From Chinchilla lanigera (lineage: Eukaryota; Chordata; Mammalia; Rodentia; Chinchillidae): DNA of 64,000 nt. Of this stretch, positions 23,531 through 34,920 are shown in pieces. The stretch's first letter is position 1. Each line of letters opens with the position of its first letter. The notes beneath the pieces are model-generated. The model saw only the letters and a program-made list of their open reading frames with translations. It was not told where the DNA came from and did not search any database. The position numbers and the translations under genes are program-made. The stretch spans positions 6,161,414 to 6,225,413 of the forward strand of contig NW_004955438.1 in NCBI RefSeq assembly GCF_000276665.1. Reading direction: 5' to 3'.

Positions 23531-24925
23531 GGAAAATCTTATTGCGCAGAGATACTGTATAGGTCAGAGATTACTTATTTAAAGCCCTTTAAAAAATGCC
23601 CAAGTACTTATTCTCAGTTTCATGTCATTTATCACACAGAATTTATGGAGTACATACTCCGTGAAAAAAAATACCATGGACATGAAATGGGAAAAAGAAG
23701 ACCCTTCTATGTATGAAAGGAACTCATGTTCTCATAGGGTAAAAAGAACATATCTAATTACTAAGTAACACAATACAATCTTCTTTAAGAGGTATAATGA
23801 ATCCTTCTGGATGCATAAGCCTAGCCCTCCTTAGCTTCTTTTTTGATAGCAGTGGTGACGTCTAGGCAGGAGACCAGAAGCCCACTTAAAAGAATTACGT
23901 AAGTTTTCTTGTAGTAGTAATAGAGATATGTCCTTTGTATGTGTATTCAACGCAGCCATCTGCTTTTCAAGGATTCGCATTTTGTCTCACTGCAAAGGAA
24001 TTTTGGTTTAGGACAAACAGCCTCTACTACTTGTACTCCTTTTAATTCAGAACCACAGCTGGTTAATAACCTGTGGTGAATAGTTATTTACATCCTTAGA
24101 TTTTTACGGAGGTCACTGAAACCAGGTCACTTACTTTTGAGTCAGCCTCGCTAAGGGAGCTTGCCTTGCCTCTGTAAAGTACTTCCATAATCTTCTGACC
24201 TTAATCTCGCTGGATATTCAGTGAGATTCAGGCAAAAAGCATCCACTTTTCTTCCAAACTCATGTTTGCCCTCCAGTTCTGTGCCCCTGTGCCCGAGTGA
24301 CTGGCAGCACCGAGGCTTCAGCTTCTGACCATCTCACTTGAAAGCATCCTGAGGACTCTCAGTCAGCCCTAGAAAGTTGGTCCTTTCTGATCCAGCACCT
24401 ACCTGCTTGCTTGGCTCCCTAAACTGCTGACTTCTAAGTGCTACTTACACAGTATGTGAATAATCCAATTACCGAAGTCTAGCCAGGGGGATTTATCAAA
24501 CACAAAGCACACTGCAGGACATGCAAGGAGAGACAGCAAGTCAAAAAACTTTGGAGTTACCAGAGCAGGAGTGTACAGTGACTGATTAAATTCTTTTTGT
24601 CTTTTCAATCAGAGCTTTCACATAAAGAGTAAAGAGCATCTCTACTTGCTGCAAATCTGGTGTCTTGACAACTGGATTTAATTCAGACTCGCTTTGTGCC
24701 TGATATAGAGTGACATGCAATAGGGGCTTGCCTGGCATATCAGATGGATGGAATTGCACGCACGACTTTCCAGCACCCAGCTCTGCCCTCTCTTCTATCC
24801 TAGGTGAGAATGGAAGAGGGCAAGGTACTGCATCTGGATCCGAGCAATCAAGGTGGCCCTTTCTTTCTGGGTAACCTCTACAGGGAGAGAATGGAATTAA
24901 GTTGACAGGTGACATTACTGTTCAA
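23531..24925. other. unassigned non-coding stretch
   Basis: The minus strand 24586-24915 is open for 109 codons. Its last third is low in rare residues and reads like an amphipathic peptide, but I see no known domain, no good acceptor/donor pair and no partner exon. The rest shows nothing that I can name. Confidence 0.4.
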
Positions 24926-24929
24926 CTTA

Positions 24930-25090
24930 ATCTGCAGGTTCTGAATTGAATTCTTTCACTCTCCCATGGATACAGCCTTAAGAAGTTATTTCACACCTGT
25001 TAGCCTCATTTTTTCACTTCAAAAATGGGGAAAATAGTAGCCAATAATGCACATCTTTACGGTGACAACTGATTCCTACCATGTTCTTCT
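24930..25090 (+). mobile_element. MIR SINE fragment
   Basis: 'cacctgttagcctcattttttcacttcaaaaatggggaaaatagtagcc' parallels the MIR consensus 'taacctctctgagcctcagtttcctcatctgtaaaatggggataatagtacc'. Confidence 0.65.
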
Positions 25091-26605
25091 GACACAACCT
25101 ATGGATCTAATTAGGGTTAACAATTAGCAATTATGTGCAATTTAATAATAGTAATAATATTACTAATAATGTCATTGATAGTGTGACATTTCATGATTTC
25201 TAAATTAAAACAATTTAGGCATTTGGCTGACTATCCTATAGTTTAGGTTTACCAAATAAAAATTGTAACTTTGAACCTCTAAAGAGCTACCAGGATGTCA
25301 TTTTTTAACATAAATGAGATTAACATTTTGCAGCGCTTTCTGTGGGATATTTAATTACTAGGCTGTAAAAGATCAGAACAGCCTAGAAAACACTCATGTT
25401 GGTAGATACAGTGGAAACTGAGTTACAAATTGGAGTGGAGATGTGATTGAGGGACCTGGGGAAAATAATCCTGTGCTGAATTATAACCCCAGGAAGATGA
25501 CTGGCAAGAAGGATTGCTCAGGTTGGTCCTTTCTCATCTAGATAATTCTTCCCACAGGGCCACTTTCTCTTTAAAAGTCACAACACATGGCTCTAGGGAA
25601 AGGTTTACATGGTAGCAAAGGCAACTCATATAGTCTAGAAATCAGCATGGAACTCTAGCTAGTCATTATTTCCCTGTAAATCTAAATGACCAAACAACTC
25701 TGGGAAATAAGTAAACTTCTCTGCTTCCTAACATTTCTGCCTTCTTAAATTAACATTACTAAGGATTCATGAACTCTCAAAAATGAACTCAAACCAATAC
25801 ACTATAACATGAATTTATGTGGAAATATCTATATAAACAGTTTGCACGTCTTCACCTCCTCTGGCTTCCCGGAGTCACTGTTGTTAATAATTTCTGCATT
25901 CTGCATTTTCCAGGTAATCCAAGCTTCCACAGGTGGGCTGCTGTCCAGTTTCTACTCTTTTTTACTGTGAAGTGGTCAGCAGCTCTGCACTCTATTTTCC
26001 CCACTCCCATGCTTACCATAACCTGCCAGCTTTCCTCTTTTGTCTAATGCATCATCAGCACAACTTTGACGCACCAACTAGACTTTTATTGAAAAAGACC
26101 TGTGAACAGCCTCAAAAGGCAGTCTCAAATAACACCATCCTAAGGTACCTCAGTCTTTTTGAACATGGTAAATTTTTTTAGATTGAGTTTTGTTCTATTT
26201 AGCCTCCTACCTGCCAAGAAGTTAGGGAAAGTACTAATGTGGTAATTCTAGACTGAATCTTACTCCTAACTTCTCAGCCAGTTTCCTCTCACTCCCCTCC
26301 AGTCCCTGCTTCATTTCTGTTTCCAAAGAAGAATTAAAATCCTTGCTACTTCATTATGACACGCATTTTAATTTAGTAAAATGGATCTTGTATCATGTTC
26401 CAGAACTATATGTGCACATTTCAAAAGTTGCTAACACTACTTTGTAAAGCATAAAGCTCATCTGTCCTGGGGTTCAAACAGTTTTTAAAGTCATATTGAG
26501 AGTCACATTTTTAAGAAAGCATCCTCTCCATCAGAACTAATCCCAGAAATTGTGGATATGGAGGGACTCTTTCATCTACAAGAGCACAATATACGTGGCT
26601 ATGAT
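25091..26605. other. unassigned non-coding stretch
   Basis: No gene or repeat recognised. Two overlapping + strand frames at 25817-26181 lack domains. Locally AT-rich with TAATAATA runs near 25145-25170. Confidence 0.5.
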
Positions 26606-26609
26606 AATG

Positions 26610-26835
26610 CTAACTACTAACATTTGGAGAGAGCTTGTAGTAAACCAGGCCTTGGGCCAAATGCTCTACTTGCCTCAATTAGTAAATCCTTCCAAAAAGC
26701 TTAGGAGGGAAGTGCTATAATTTGTCCCATGTTACATCTAGGCAGATTGAAACACAGAGGAATAATTGACTAACGTTCCCAGTAAATTGAGGATGGAAGC
26801 CAGTTTATCTGATCCGACTCTGGAGCACTTACTGT
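26610..26835 (+). mobile_element. MIR SINE, nearly full length
   Basis: The MIR landmarks occur in order. 'gtaaaccaggccttgggccaaatgctctacttgcctcaattagtaaatcc' is the 5' part, 'ggagggaagtgctataatttgtcccatgttaca' the middle, and 'gaaacacagaggaataattgacta … gatggaagccag … tctgatccgactctggagc' the end. Confidence 0.75.
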
Positions 26836-27296
26836 TGTTCCTTTGATTTCACAATCAAGCTGAGCCACGGGAGAATTACTAGGCTATCTAGAGGAAATCT
26901 CCACCCATTAATAATGGACTCATCCTTACTTTGCATACTCAAGTCAGTCTAATTTATTTGCTTATTATTTTCTGACTTTGGTACAGTAAGATAGTCATTG
27001 GAAAGAAAATCAGGAGTCATAGATACATTAGATATATGATATTAGGAAAGAAAATGTGTCTGGGATTCATTTTTACCTAAAAGTTGGATAAACAATAGCT
27101 CCCTGATTTACTCCTACATCATGAAATACCAAAGTTGAATTTGAAAAAAAAATATGAGAATCTTCTTTATAATCAAAAATCTATAGAAATGCTTACCATA
27201 GGTAATAGTACTAATATTATTATTGGCTTATACAACTGTATATAGAGTGTGAGAGTGCACAAGATGTATCTATCTTGACCTTTGCTTTTCCATTTT
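26836..27296. other. unassigned AT-rich stretch
   Basis: A weak MIR-like phrase (…atgtgtctgggattcatttttacctaaaagttggataaacaatagctcc) lies near 27053-27103. Otherwise nothing. Confidence 0.35.
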
Positions 27297-27435
27297 AAAA
27301 AATCATCCTTCAGGGGCTGGGGATTTAGCTCAGCGGTGCAGCACCTGCCTGGCAAGTGTGAGGTTGTGAGTTCAATTCCAGGCACTGGAAAAAAACAAAA
27401 ACCAAAAACCAAAAAAAAAAAAAAAAATCATCCTT
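27297..27435 (+). mobile_element. ID SINE with target-site duplication
   Basis: ID body GGGGCTGGGGATTTAGCTCA … GAGTTCAATTCCAGGCACTGG with intact box A and a consensus-compatible box B (GTTCAATTCC). The tail is a series of (A)nCC(A)n blocks. The 14-base site AAAAAATCATCCTT is identical on both sides (27297-27310, 27422-27435). Of the same type as the young copies at 36.5, 50.4, 59.5 and 61.1 kb but with a variant 3' end. The frames that span it are translations of the SINE. Confidence 0.96.
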
Positions 27436-28552
27436 TGACTCTATTAAATTTACCCAAATATAAGAGATTCACAAGCTGCACTATAAAGAGACAGCTCTTT
27501 GGGCAGTGTCTTCCTGAATCCAGCATAACTTTTAATTGTATTAATCCCATTGTGAAGGCAAAGTTTACCCTTCATCCTGTGGAAAGATGAAGAGAATCTG
27601 ACCCCAGAGATATGCTTGGCCCTTTATCATTTGTGCATTGTGTGATCAGAACATGGAAACCTCAAAACAAGTGCAGCTGTGCTATTGGGATTGGTGCTTA
27701 GGCTAAAGTTATACCTAACATTTTGGGGTCTTTGATTCCTTCTGAAATGAGCTACAAAACAGATTTATTATTAAATATCTGCCAGTGTCTCTTTGAGTCT
27801 GCAGTGAATATTTGCATTAATGTAGCATCAAAAAGAATCAAAGACAGATGTTCTCTTTTTATTTTAAGGAAAAATTGATTTTTATAATTTCCCTTAAATC
27901 CTAAAATCAAGTGTTTACCTTTATTTTTTAACCTTTTTATCCCTTTCTACTGTTATGAAACAGAGGCAAAACCTAAAATCCAATAATGAGAACCATTTCA
28001 AGAGATTTCCTGTCAAATGCAGGACCCCAGATCTCCTGCAAGCACATGGCTTTCTACCAAAGTTTCTTCCTAACGTACCTGTGCCCGGTCATGTGCTCAG
28101 CTGCAAGAAGCACCTTGAGCCAGGTGTCATGCTGCCTGGCATCAGTGTTGGCTTTGGTAGCTGGAACAATAAAGTGGCTCAGAGAAGAGTTAGGCTGGAT
28201 AACAAAACGTTTTTGCCAGCTAGTGACATAAAAAGCCTACCTGGTTCCCTGGCACAAAACAACAGGGCGAGTGGATAATCCAGGTTACCTTATCTAGCAA
28301 CACTTTGTCACCACTGTATGTATCACTAGGTGCTGAGCAAAATCCTGCTAAACAGACAATCAATGCAGTATACTTACTAGAAACAGGGATTAAAGAAATA
28401 AATTGTTGAATAAAGTGAAGGAGGGTACAATCTTTAGTTCCATATTCCACTTGCAAGCTGATTCTCCTTGTCTGTAATTTGTCTTTTGTTTGGCTTTATT
28501 TCTAAAAGAATCTTTCAGTTAATTTAAGCTTGCAAGCATGTGCACACGTGCA
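27436..28552. other. unassigned non-coding stretch
   Basis: Contains a 107-codon + strand frame at 27955-28278 overlapped by an 81-codon frame and a minus-strand frame. None shows a domain. Composition around 28015-28260 is GC-richer than the flanks, which might mark an unrecognised old LTR. Confidence 0.4.

Positions 28553-28593
<41 letters not shown>
28553..28593. repeat. (CA)n microsatellite
   Basis: Twenty CA units in a row with GCACACGTGCAGA just before it. Confidence 0.96.
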
Positions 28594-28595
<2 letters not shown>

Positions 28596-29837
28596 ACATC
28601 TGGGCTGATCAGGTAGTCAAAGGGTATGATGGGTTTTGTACAAGAACTCACACGATGTCCTTAAGAATGACCTTGACATTGCCCCAAGCGCTTGATCCAG
28701 CAACTGCCATCAGTGCGGTATAATATGAAAACAATTCCAGGTAGTGGAGAAACTCGCCTATATTTTTGCAGTTGCTGTCCTAAGAATCTCAGCTTGCCTA
28801 TGGCAGGGGTATGACTTCAGCAAGAGCCTTTCTTTGCTACAGACAATAATAAGAATAATGAAGGGAAAGGTTTTAACACAGAGGACTTGGCCCTTGCTCC
28901 CCTTCCTTTCACACATATCATCATAAATAAGAAATGCATCCACAGGTCGCCCTCCGTATTACAATTCATTCTCAGCCAAAGGGCTGTAGGAGGAGGAATG
29001 CTATCTAATGGGATTTTCTAGAAGCTTTCTCAAAGATACAGAAACCTGAGCTGGTAACTTGTTTCAGAGAGCAGCAGAGTAGTTAGAAATGGCAAGTTTG
29101 CTAAAGGCTTTTGTTACTTCTTGGAAATATTTGTAGGTTTACAGTTTCAAACTTTATACTACTTTATTTGAGTTATTTCTAAAAAGTATGTTGAAGTGAA
29201 AATATATTTATATAATACAATATAGGGACAAATAGATGACAAACTGTCTACATATACTTGTGTTAATTTATATAGAAACATACAAAATGTCTTAATATGT
29301 AAGCAAGTAGTAACCTCTTTTGTTAGTTTTGTGAATGAGGACAAAGTTTCTTCACTGTATTGATGTGGTGACTACACGTATTGTCTACTCTGGAGAAATA
29401 CTTTTCTCTACAGCAATACCATTGCTCTTTTCCATGTGATTGATCCAAATCCTCATTTTCTAGTGCAGCATTCAGTGCCAACTTCTCATGCCATATGGAT
29501 GAAGTAAGTGAGCCAGGACTGGCCAGACACTGTAACCATCCTTGGATTGCTCTCCCCCTAGTGAGTTCCAGGATGGCTCCTTGCTTGAATTTTCTGCAGA
29601 AAAGATTTGGATAGACTGGAGACTTCAAGGGGTCACAATGTAAAAACATTTTATGAAGCATAAAACTTTGAAGAAGAAAATGACTTAGGTATGTTTATTT
29701 TTTCCTAAATATTTACATTGTTTGACCTGAACAAGGCTGACCTTTTAGTCACCAAGAATAAAGGAATAAAGAATTATATTCTTTGCAATAATTGTGCAAA
29801 AATGGAGAAGTTCTGTGGCCTTAAAAGTGGATATAAA
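28594..29837. other. unassigned non-coding stretch
   Basis: No gene or repeat recognised. The 112-codon minus-strand frame at 29323-29661 has no identifiable feature. Confidence 0.5.
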
Positions 29838-29970
29838 ATCTTTTCTTCTCCTCCTTTTCCTTCTCCTTGTTCTCCTCTTCCTCTTTCCTCTTCCCTCTTC
29901 CCCTTCCTCCTCCTCCTCTTCTTCTTCTTGCTCTCCATTCTTTTCTTCTTCCTCCTCCTTCTTCTTTTGG
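29838..29970. repeat. pyrimidine-rich (CTT/CCT) tract
   Basis: About 130 bases of almost pure C and T on the + strand. The Ser/Leu/Phe frames and the Arg/Lys/Glu frame opposite are artefacts. Confidence 0.95.
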
Positions 29971-30116
29971 CAAAATAGCTTGATAATACTATTTGAGTCA
30001 ATGAGTTTAAATTAAGATTTCTGATTGGGGAGTGTTTACTCTGATAAAGGGGAAAAGATGATGTACCATTCTGGAACTTTCTGGGAGGGACGATAGGAAG
30101 AACAAATATAGGAATT

Positions 30117-30228
30117 AGGAAGGAAGGAAGGAAAGAAGGAAGGAAGAAAGGAAGGAAGATGGAAGGAGGGGGGAAAGGAAGGAAGGAAGGAAAGAAGGAA
30201 GGAAGAAAGGAAGGAAGATGGAAGGAGT
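30117..30228. repeat. (GGAA)n array with a 59-base tandem duplication
   Basis: A purine array in which 30121-30168 recurs exactly at 30180-30227, a period of 59 bases. Each copy carries the same irregularities (GAAAGAAGG, GAAGAAAGG, GAAGATGGAAGGAG), so it is a true segmental duplication, not chance alignment of GGAA units. Confidence 0.95.
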
Positions 30229-30879
30229 GATGAGAAAGAGTATAAACTAATACATGTGTTGCCTTCCCTTAATCTCCCTCAAGGACTCCAGAGATGTAGT
30301 TATAATACTAGTTTGGAGGTGTGTGTATTTTTGTATGTGATGATGATAAAAGTGATACATCCACTGCAGGGACATAAGCAAAAGCAAATCACAACCATAA
30401 AATTATCAACCATAGGAAAGAAATAAAGGTGTACCGGGGAAACAGACTTTTCTTTGATACATTATGCAAGCAACTTAACTCATTATATAGACATTCCCAC
30501 GAGTTCAGTGTAGACCAGGTGATGTTTGTGGTAGGGTGCTAAACTAAATGTATAATGCCAAGAACACTGGCAAATGAATAGAGCAGTAGGGGTTTCTCGT
30601 GTTGAGGAACATCATTCTCCACAAGTCTGTTTTTAAAATAACATTCCTTTGAAAACTTCATGGATATTAGCATTGTAAACCAGACAATATTTATAGTTTT
30701 TAAATTTTAAATGTGTTTAAGAAGTTACTTATGGGCAGAAACATTAAATTGTGCAATGTTTAAGCAATTGTCCATATTTGTCATCTAATACTGGTGATGT
30801 GTGGCTGTATTCCTTGACACGTTTATGTGTAACTTTGGCTCCCCTCAATATATGCGCCAATTTAAAGCTGGGAAGAGGA
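30229..30879. other. unassigned non-coding stretch
   Basis: No gene or repeat recognised. Confidence 0.5.
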
Positions 30880-30975
30880 GAGCAGAACTAGAATTGGACA
30901 TAATGCTCTCAGAATGCACGGCTGGTAAAATCTAGATCCTTTCCAACTAAGTGTTCTCCACTACATCACTACTTC
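30880..30975 (+). mobile_element. possible MIR 3' fragment
   Basis: 'agcagaactagaattggaca … gaatgcacggctggtaaaatctagatcctttccaactaagtgttctccactacat' has the order of the MIR 3' end (agagctgggattcgaaccc … agtctgactccag … cttaaccactac). Weak. Confidence 0.3.
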
Positions 30976-31200
30976 AACTTTTTGCAACACTCTAAACAGC
31001 ATAAAGAATGCCATTGAATGGGAAGGTAATATTCTAGGAGTTTAAGTGTGGCAGGAGAATATTCTTTCTACTACAGCTCAACACTCAGTGTGTACATTCC
31101 TAACAGGCCAGCCATCTTTTCCTCTTTTTTAGCTTCTGCTCATAGATCATTATGTCTTGTACTATAGAGCAGTTTCCTGTTGTGATCACAAAATATCTAA

Positions 31201-31201
<1 letters not shown>

Positions 31202-31248
<47 letters not shown>

Positions 31249-31323
31249 GGTACTGGGAATCAAACTCAGGACCTTGCTCTTGCCAGGCGGGTGCTTATGC
31301 TGCTGAACTATATCGCTGACCCT
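31202..31323 (-). mobile_element. ID SINE, antisense, with (TAA)n tail expanded to a microsatellite
   Basis: A (TTA)n run (31202-31248) directly precedes the antisense ID body TTGGTACTGGGAATCAAACT … CTGAACTATATCGCTGACCC. On the minus strand this is an ID with a (TAA)n tail of about 15 units. Confidence 0.93.
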
Positions 31324-31332
31324 ATAATTAAG

Positions 31333-31640
31333 TTAGGAAAAGGAAAAGGTTATTTTATCTCATAGGTTTTAAGGTTTCAATGCATAAGCAGTTGGTGTTA
31401 TTGCCATAGACCTGCGGGCAGGCAGGACACCAGGGTGGGAGTGTGTGGCAGATGAAAACTGTCAGCCTTCTAGGCAGGAAGTCAATGAAAAAAGAGGAAG
31501 AGACAGGGTTCCCCAATCCCCTTCAAGGTCACATTGCCAATGAGGTGAAGACCTCCTCCATGGCCCCACCTCTCCAAGGGTCATGACTGAGATCAAGCCT
31601 TTACCACGTAACCCTGATCCAAACTATAGCAAACTCCATT
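31333..31640 (-). mobile_element. MaLR-type LTR, antisense
   Basis: Antisense landmarks of a rodent MaLR LTR in order: 'aggttattttatctcataggttttaaggtttcaatgcataagcagttgg', 'gccatagacctgcgggcaggcaggacacc', 'gtgtggcagatgaaaactgtcagcc', 'ggcaggaagtcaatg', and 'gaagacctcctccatggccccacctctccaagg'. No adjacent internal region; a solo remnant. Confidence 0.75.
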
Positions 31641-31659
31641 TTCAGCATAACACTACCTC

Positions 31660-31955
31660 TTCATGTGCAATGAGCTCTCAGAACTTGTAGCTCAGTTAAA
31701 ATACTACCTTCTCTCAGAAGCTTCCTAGCTATCTCTTCCATCTTCTATATTATCCATCAAATTTTCTCTCTACTTTATTATTCACATCAGCATCCCAGCA
31801 TGCTATGACATTCCCTAACTCAGTCTCTATGTCTTCTTGCTATCCTCAGCTATTAATCTGCCCCTCTTTAAAGAACTCTATGAATGGCTTGTCTATTTTA
31901 GCTGCTTCAATTGTCTCATCTATCATTCTTGTCTTAGATCATGGCAATCAGGCTT
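31660..31955 (+). mobile_element. L2 LINE fragment
   Basis: 'tagctcagttaaaatactaccttctctcagaagcttcctagctatctc' parallels L2 'gctcaaatgtcaccttctcagtgaggccttccctgacc'. A TGTCTTCTTGC…/TTATTAATC continuation and 'ctatgaatggcttgtctattttagctgc' follow. Confidence 0.6.
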
Positions 31956-32884
31956 TTAATTCTCGTGCATCGCTACCAAATCTATCAGTACACTTTAACC
32001 TATGCAGTATGTTTAGCTTTTGAGTTTCTTGCTATACTTTTTCACATCATTAGGCAAAATTGTGATCTAGAATACATGATTTGGTGTATTAGTAATGAGA
32101 CTGTTCACAAGTTTGATGGTAGCTATTGTCACAGGTTTGAGGATCAAATGAAGCAGAAAATATAGAAAAATTTGCTAAAAATAATTAGCCAGTGTATACA
32201 TTTATAGAAAATGTTATATAAAATCCAATACACTACATTTTTTTAAAAACCAACAAATTGAGGAAGTATAGGTATACCACCATATACCACCTCTTAATCT
32301 TTACAATCTCTAATCTGTGGCATGAGATTTCATTTATATTTTTTACAAAGAGCCTTAACTTTAAATTATCTTTAATTGTATCTTTGCTTAGTACCTTTCT
32401 GGAAAATAATCCTATTATGAAAATGATAGAAAAACATATGGAAATAAACAGATGTGTTCCAGTCTCCAGGAAGTCTGTATCAAGTTCATAGCTGCAATTT
32501 TATATTCATCCAATCATTCCAATTACAAGGACTTTAATATTAGATTTTCTATCTCCTATACTTTGAAAAGAGAATATTTCAGATGGAAGTAAAGTTAAGA
32601 AAAACAAAACAGAATAAGTAAAGTTAAGAAGAAAAAAGCAGAATAAGCTTAGTATTTTATAGATATTAAACAAAATTGCTTAGCATTTTATAGATAGAGA
32701 ATATTTTATAGATACAGAGCAAAATTGCTTAGCAAATTCCTAGTGAATTATGACACATGGATGCTTCCCCTTGACTTTGTCCTTCCTTTGCCATCCAAGA
32801 TGCCTCTCCCAAGTACCTAGTTTTCAAAAAAGATTGGATATTATAAGTAACTGTTGTACTATACTGTGCTTTATCTTATTTATT
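31956..32884. other. unassigned AT-rich stretch
   Basis: Short local repetition occurs at 32580-32730 (AAGTTAAGAA and TTTTATAGATA each recur). No gene or transposon recognised. Confidence 0.5.
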
Positions 32885-32966
32885 TTATGTTGTAGGCCTG
32901 AGATCAGACCAGGAACATGTACATGCTAAGCAGGCACTCTGTAACTGAGCTACAGCCCAATTCCAG
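32885..32966 (-). mobile_element. old ID-like SINE, antisense
   Basis: The antisense body 'ggcctgagatcagaccaggaacatgtacatgctaagcaggcactctgtaactgagctacagccc' fits ID reversed, with box A as ACTGAGCTA. Diverged. Confidence 0.65.
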
Positions 32967-33541
32967 TAACTGTGGTATCCTAAATTGAATTGAAATATTG
33001 AATTAAAATATTGACTTGAATTGAAATACTTTGAATAGAAAATTGAAAATTTTCACAAATTGGATTCTGGATGCACTCTTATTTCCTTCTCAGTAGAACT
33101 CTACTGCTTAATGCACAGTGATCATTACTTGTGCTAAATTCTTTTATCACAAGTCTAAGGCTACAAATTTGGTTGCTTGTGGCTGGGGAAAGGAAATACT
33201 TCCTTGTCTCTCACTTCTTTGTCTGGTCGAGACACTCTTAAAATTTGCCCCCCTTTTTTTTCTTTGTTTTGCTTTAAATAGATGTGGCCAGGATTGAATG
33301 TGATGTTAATGATCTCTTTAATTTGTGTCTTGGTTTCACAGACATTGATACTTGATTGCTTTGGTTATCATGGGAAAAACTAATTAGTTAAGTTGGTTCC
33401 AAATGGTCAACTAGAACACCCACCACTGATTAGCATTTCAGCTCTATTTGCTACTTTCCCTCTACTCTTACATGTTTTCCTGGGTGATCCCTAAAGATTT
33501 CTACTGAATCAAAAGATTATTACTGATTATTGGCTCATTCA
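32967..33541. other. unassigned AT-rich stretch
   Basis: A local run of TTGAATTGAAATA repetition lies at about 32985-33050. No gene or transposon recognised. Confidence 0.5.
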
Positions 33542-33755
33542 TTGCTCAGTTATCTATGTTTTCTTTCTTTCTTTCTTTCTTTTTTTTTTTTTTTTTTGTC
33601 TTTTTGAGACAGAGTCTCTTTATGCAGCTGAGGCTGGCCGTGAGCTCATTTTGTAGCCCAGGCTGGTCTTGAACATGCAGCGATCCTCCTGCCTCAGCCT
33701 CTGGAATGCTGGGTTTATAGGCATGAGCCACCACACCAGGCTTGCTCAGTTATCT
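33542..33755 (-). mobile_element. B1 SINE, antisense, with perfect 14-base target-site duplication
   Basis: A poly(T)/TTTC tail at 33561-33598 is followed by antisense B1: GAGACAGAGTCTCTTTATGC … GCCTCAGCCTCTGGAATGCT … GCATGAGCCACCACACCAGG. The internal duplication is visible as two 'aggctgg' phrases. The site TTGCTCAGTTATCT is identical at 33542-33555 and 33742-33755, marking a fairly recent insertion. Confidence 0.97.
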
Positions 33756-34195
33756 TTGCTAGATGATAAATTTGAAAATGAACATTAATGCTCCTATCAT
33801 TTTATGAGGAATGAGGTGAAGTTCACAAAAAGTTACCCAAAAATATGTACATTAGTATTATTGATAGCTTTGAGATAAAAACACTTAAAGACCACCAAAG
33901 ACAGGAAGAAGCTTCCTTGGAGCACGTCCTATCTGTCTAAAGACTAAGATCTTTCAAAAGAATTCCATTGTTGTCAAACTCCATCCTGAAAGCTTTTTCA
34001 ATGAGGAAAGATTAGGACTTCTTTTTTTAGGATGAAATAATTATCTTTACCAATTAAACTTAGGTGCAACAATGGTATACCCAGCGATGTTATGATATGT
34101 GTATAACACGGTAATCACTGAATAAGCTAAATGATATACCCATCACCTTGAACACCTACTGTTTATTCCTTCCTTGTCACTTCAGCACATAACCA
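33756..34195. other. unassigned non-coding stretch
   Basis: No gene or repeat recognised. Confidence 0.5.
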
Positions 34196-34920
34196 TTTAC
34201 TGATGGGTTTCTGCCCATGGGAAAAATTCTGCCAGGTCAGCATGGTGGTGATCCAGAATGGTGCAGAGACCAAAACAACAACATGTTACTCCAAGACCAG
34301 CTTCTGCCTCCTTCTTTTCCAAGTCTAATCTCAACTTCCTGTTTCCTTTTTTGTGTCCTGCCAATTCTCCAATCAGCTCTTGATACGACACCTTAACCTG
34401 TAATTTCCAACCCCAGCCAAGCCCCGTAACTACACCCTTCCCTTGCCTCCCTCTCAGAGGGTTTTGCACTCTCCTTCAGCCCTTTCTACCCATGATAAAG
34501 GCTCTTTTATCTCCGTCCTGCCTCTCATTCGCACCAAAGAAAAAACCTTATATTTGCAATATCTCACCTTTCCCCCCACAAGATCATTACCACAGGAGAG
34601 ACTGGAAGAAAGACTCCTCCTAGACAAACTGTGTCAAAAACTATTATCTTCTAAGAGCCCGTTTATACTTCCCCAGCTTCAGAGGTTCCCCATTTAGTTG
34701 CCTATGGTATGGTTTTCTTTCCCTCTTCTTTGCGAAAAGAGTATAAAGAAATCCAGATCTCTCTGTTCTGATGGATGTTCACTTTCTTTCTCAGTGATAC
34801 TCTACCACATTTGTAAATTTCTCTACTTTTTCTTCTATTAATCTTTCTGTAGTCATCCTACTGCATAGACTCATACAGCAAATATCCAAGGATGAAAATG
34901 GAGTCTTCGGTCCCTAACAA
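34196..34920 (+). mobile_element. putative ERV LTR or LTR plus flank
   Basis: Pyrimidine-rich U3-like text includes CCAATCAGCTC (CCAAT-like). GATAAAGGCTCTTTTATC follows at about 34494. A second TATA-like motif (AGTATAAAG, 34740) precedes a terminal segment 'tcttctattaatctttctgtagtcatcctactgcatagactcatacagcaaa … ggtccctaaca'. That terminal layout is typical of mammalian ERV LTR 3' ends. Family and exact limits unknown. The frames inside it show no retroviral protein. Confidence 0.45.

Noticed and set aside
29718..30015. Ser/Leu-rich and Arg/Lys/Glu-rich frames on opposite strands
   Set aside because: They translate a pyrimidine-rich tract; composition alone explains them.
30117..30228. CRISPR-like repeat-spacer array
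   Set aside because: The units are GGAA-type purine repeats without unique spacers, in a mammalian genome.
34197..34469. minus-strand 90-codon Lys/Glu-rich frame as a retroviral protein
   Set aside because: No retroviral motif is visible and it lies in the U3-like part of a probable LTR.
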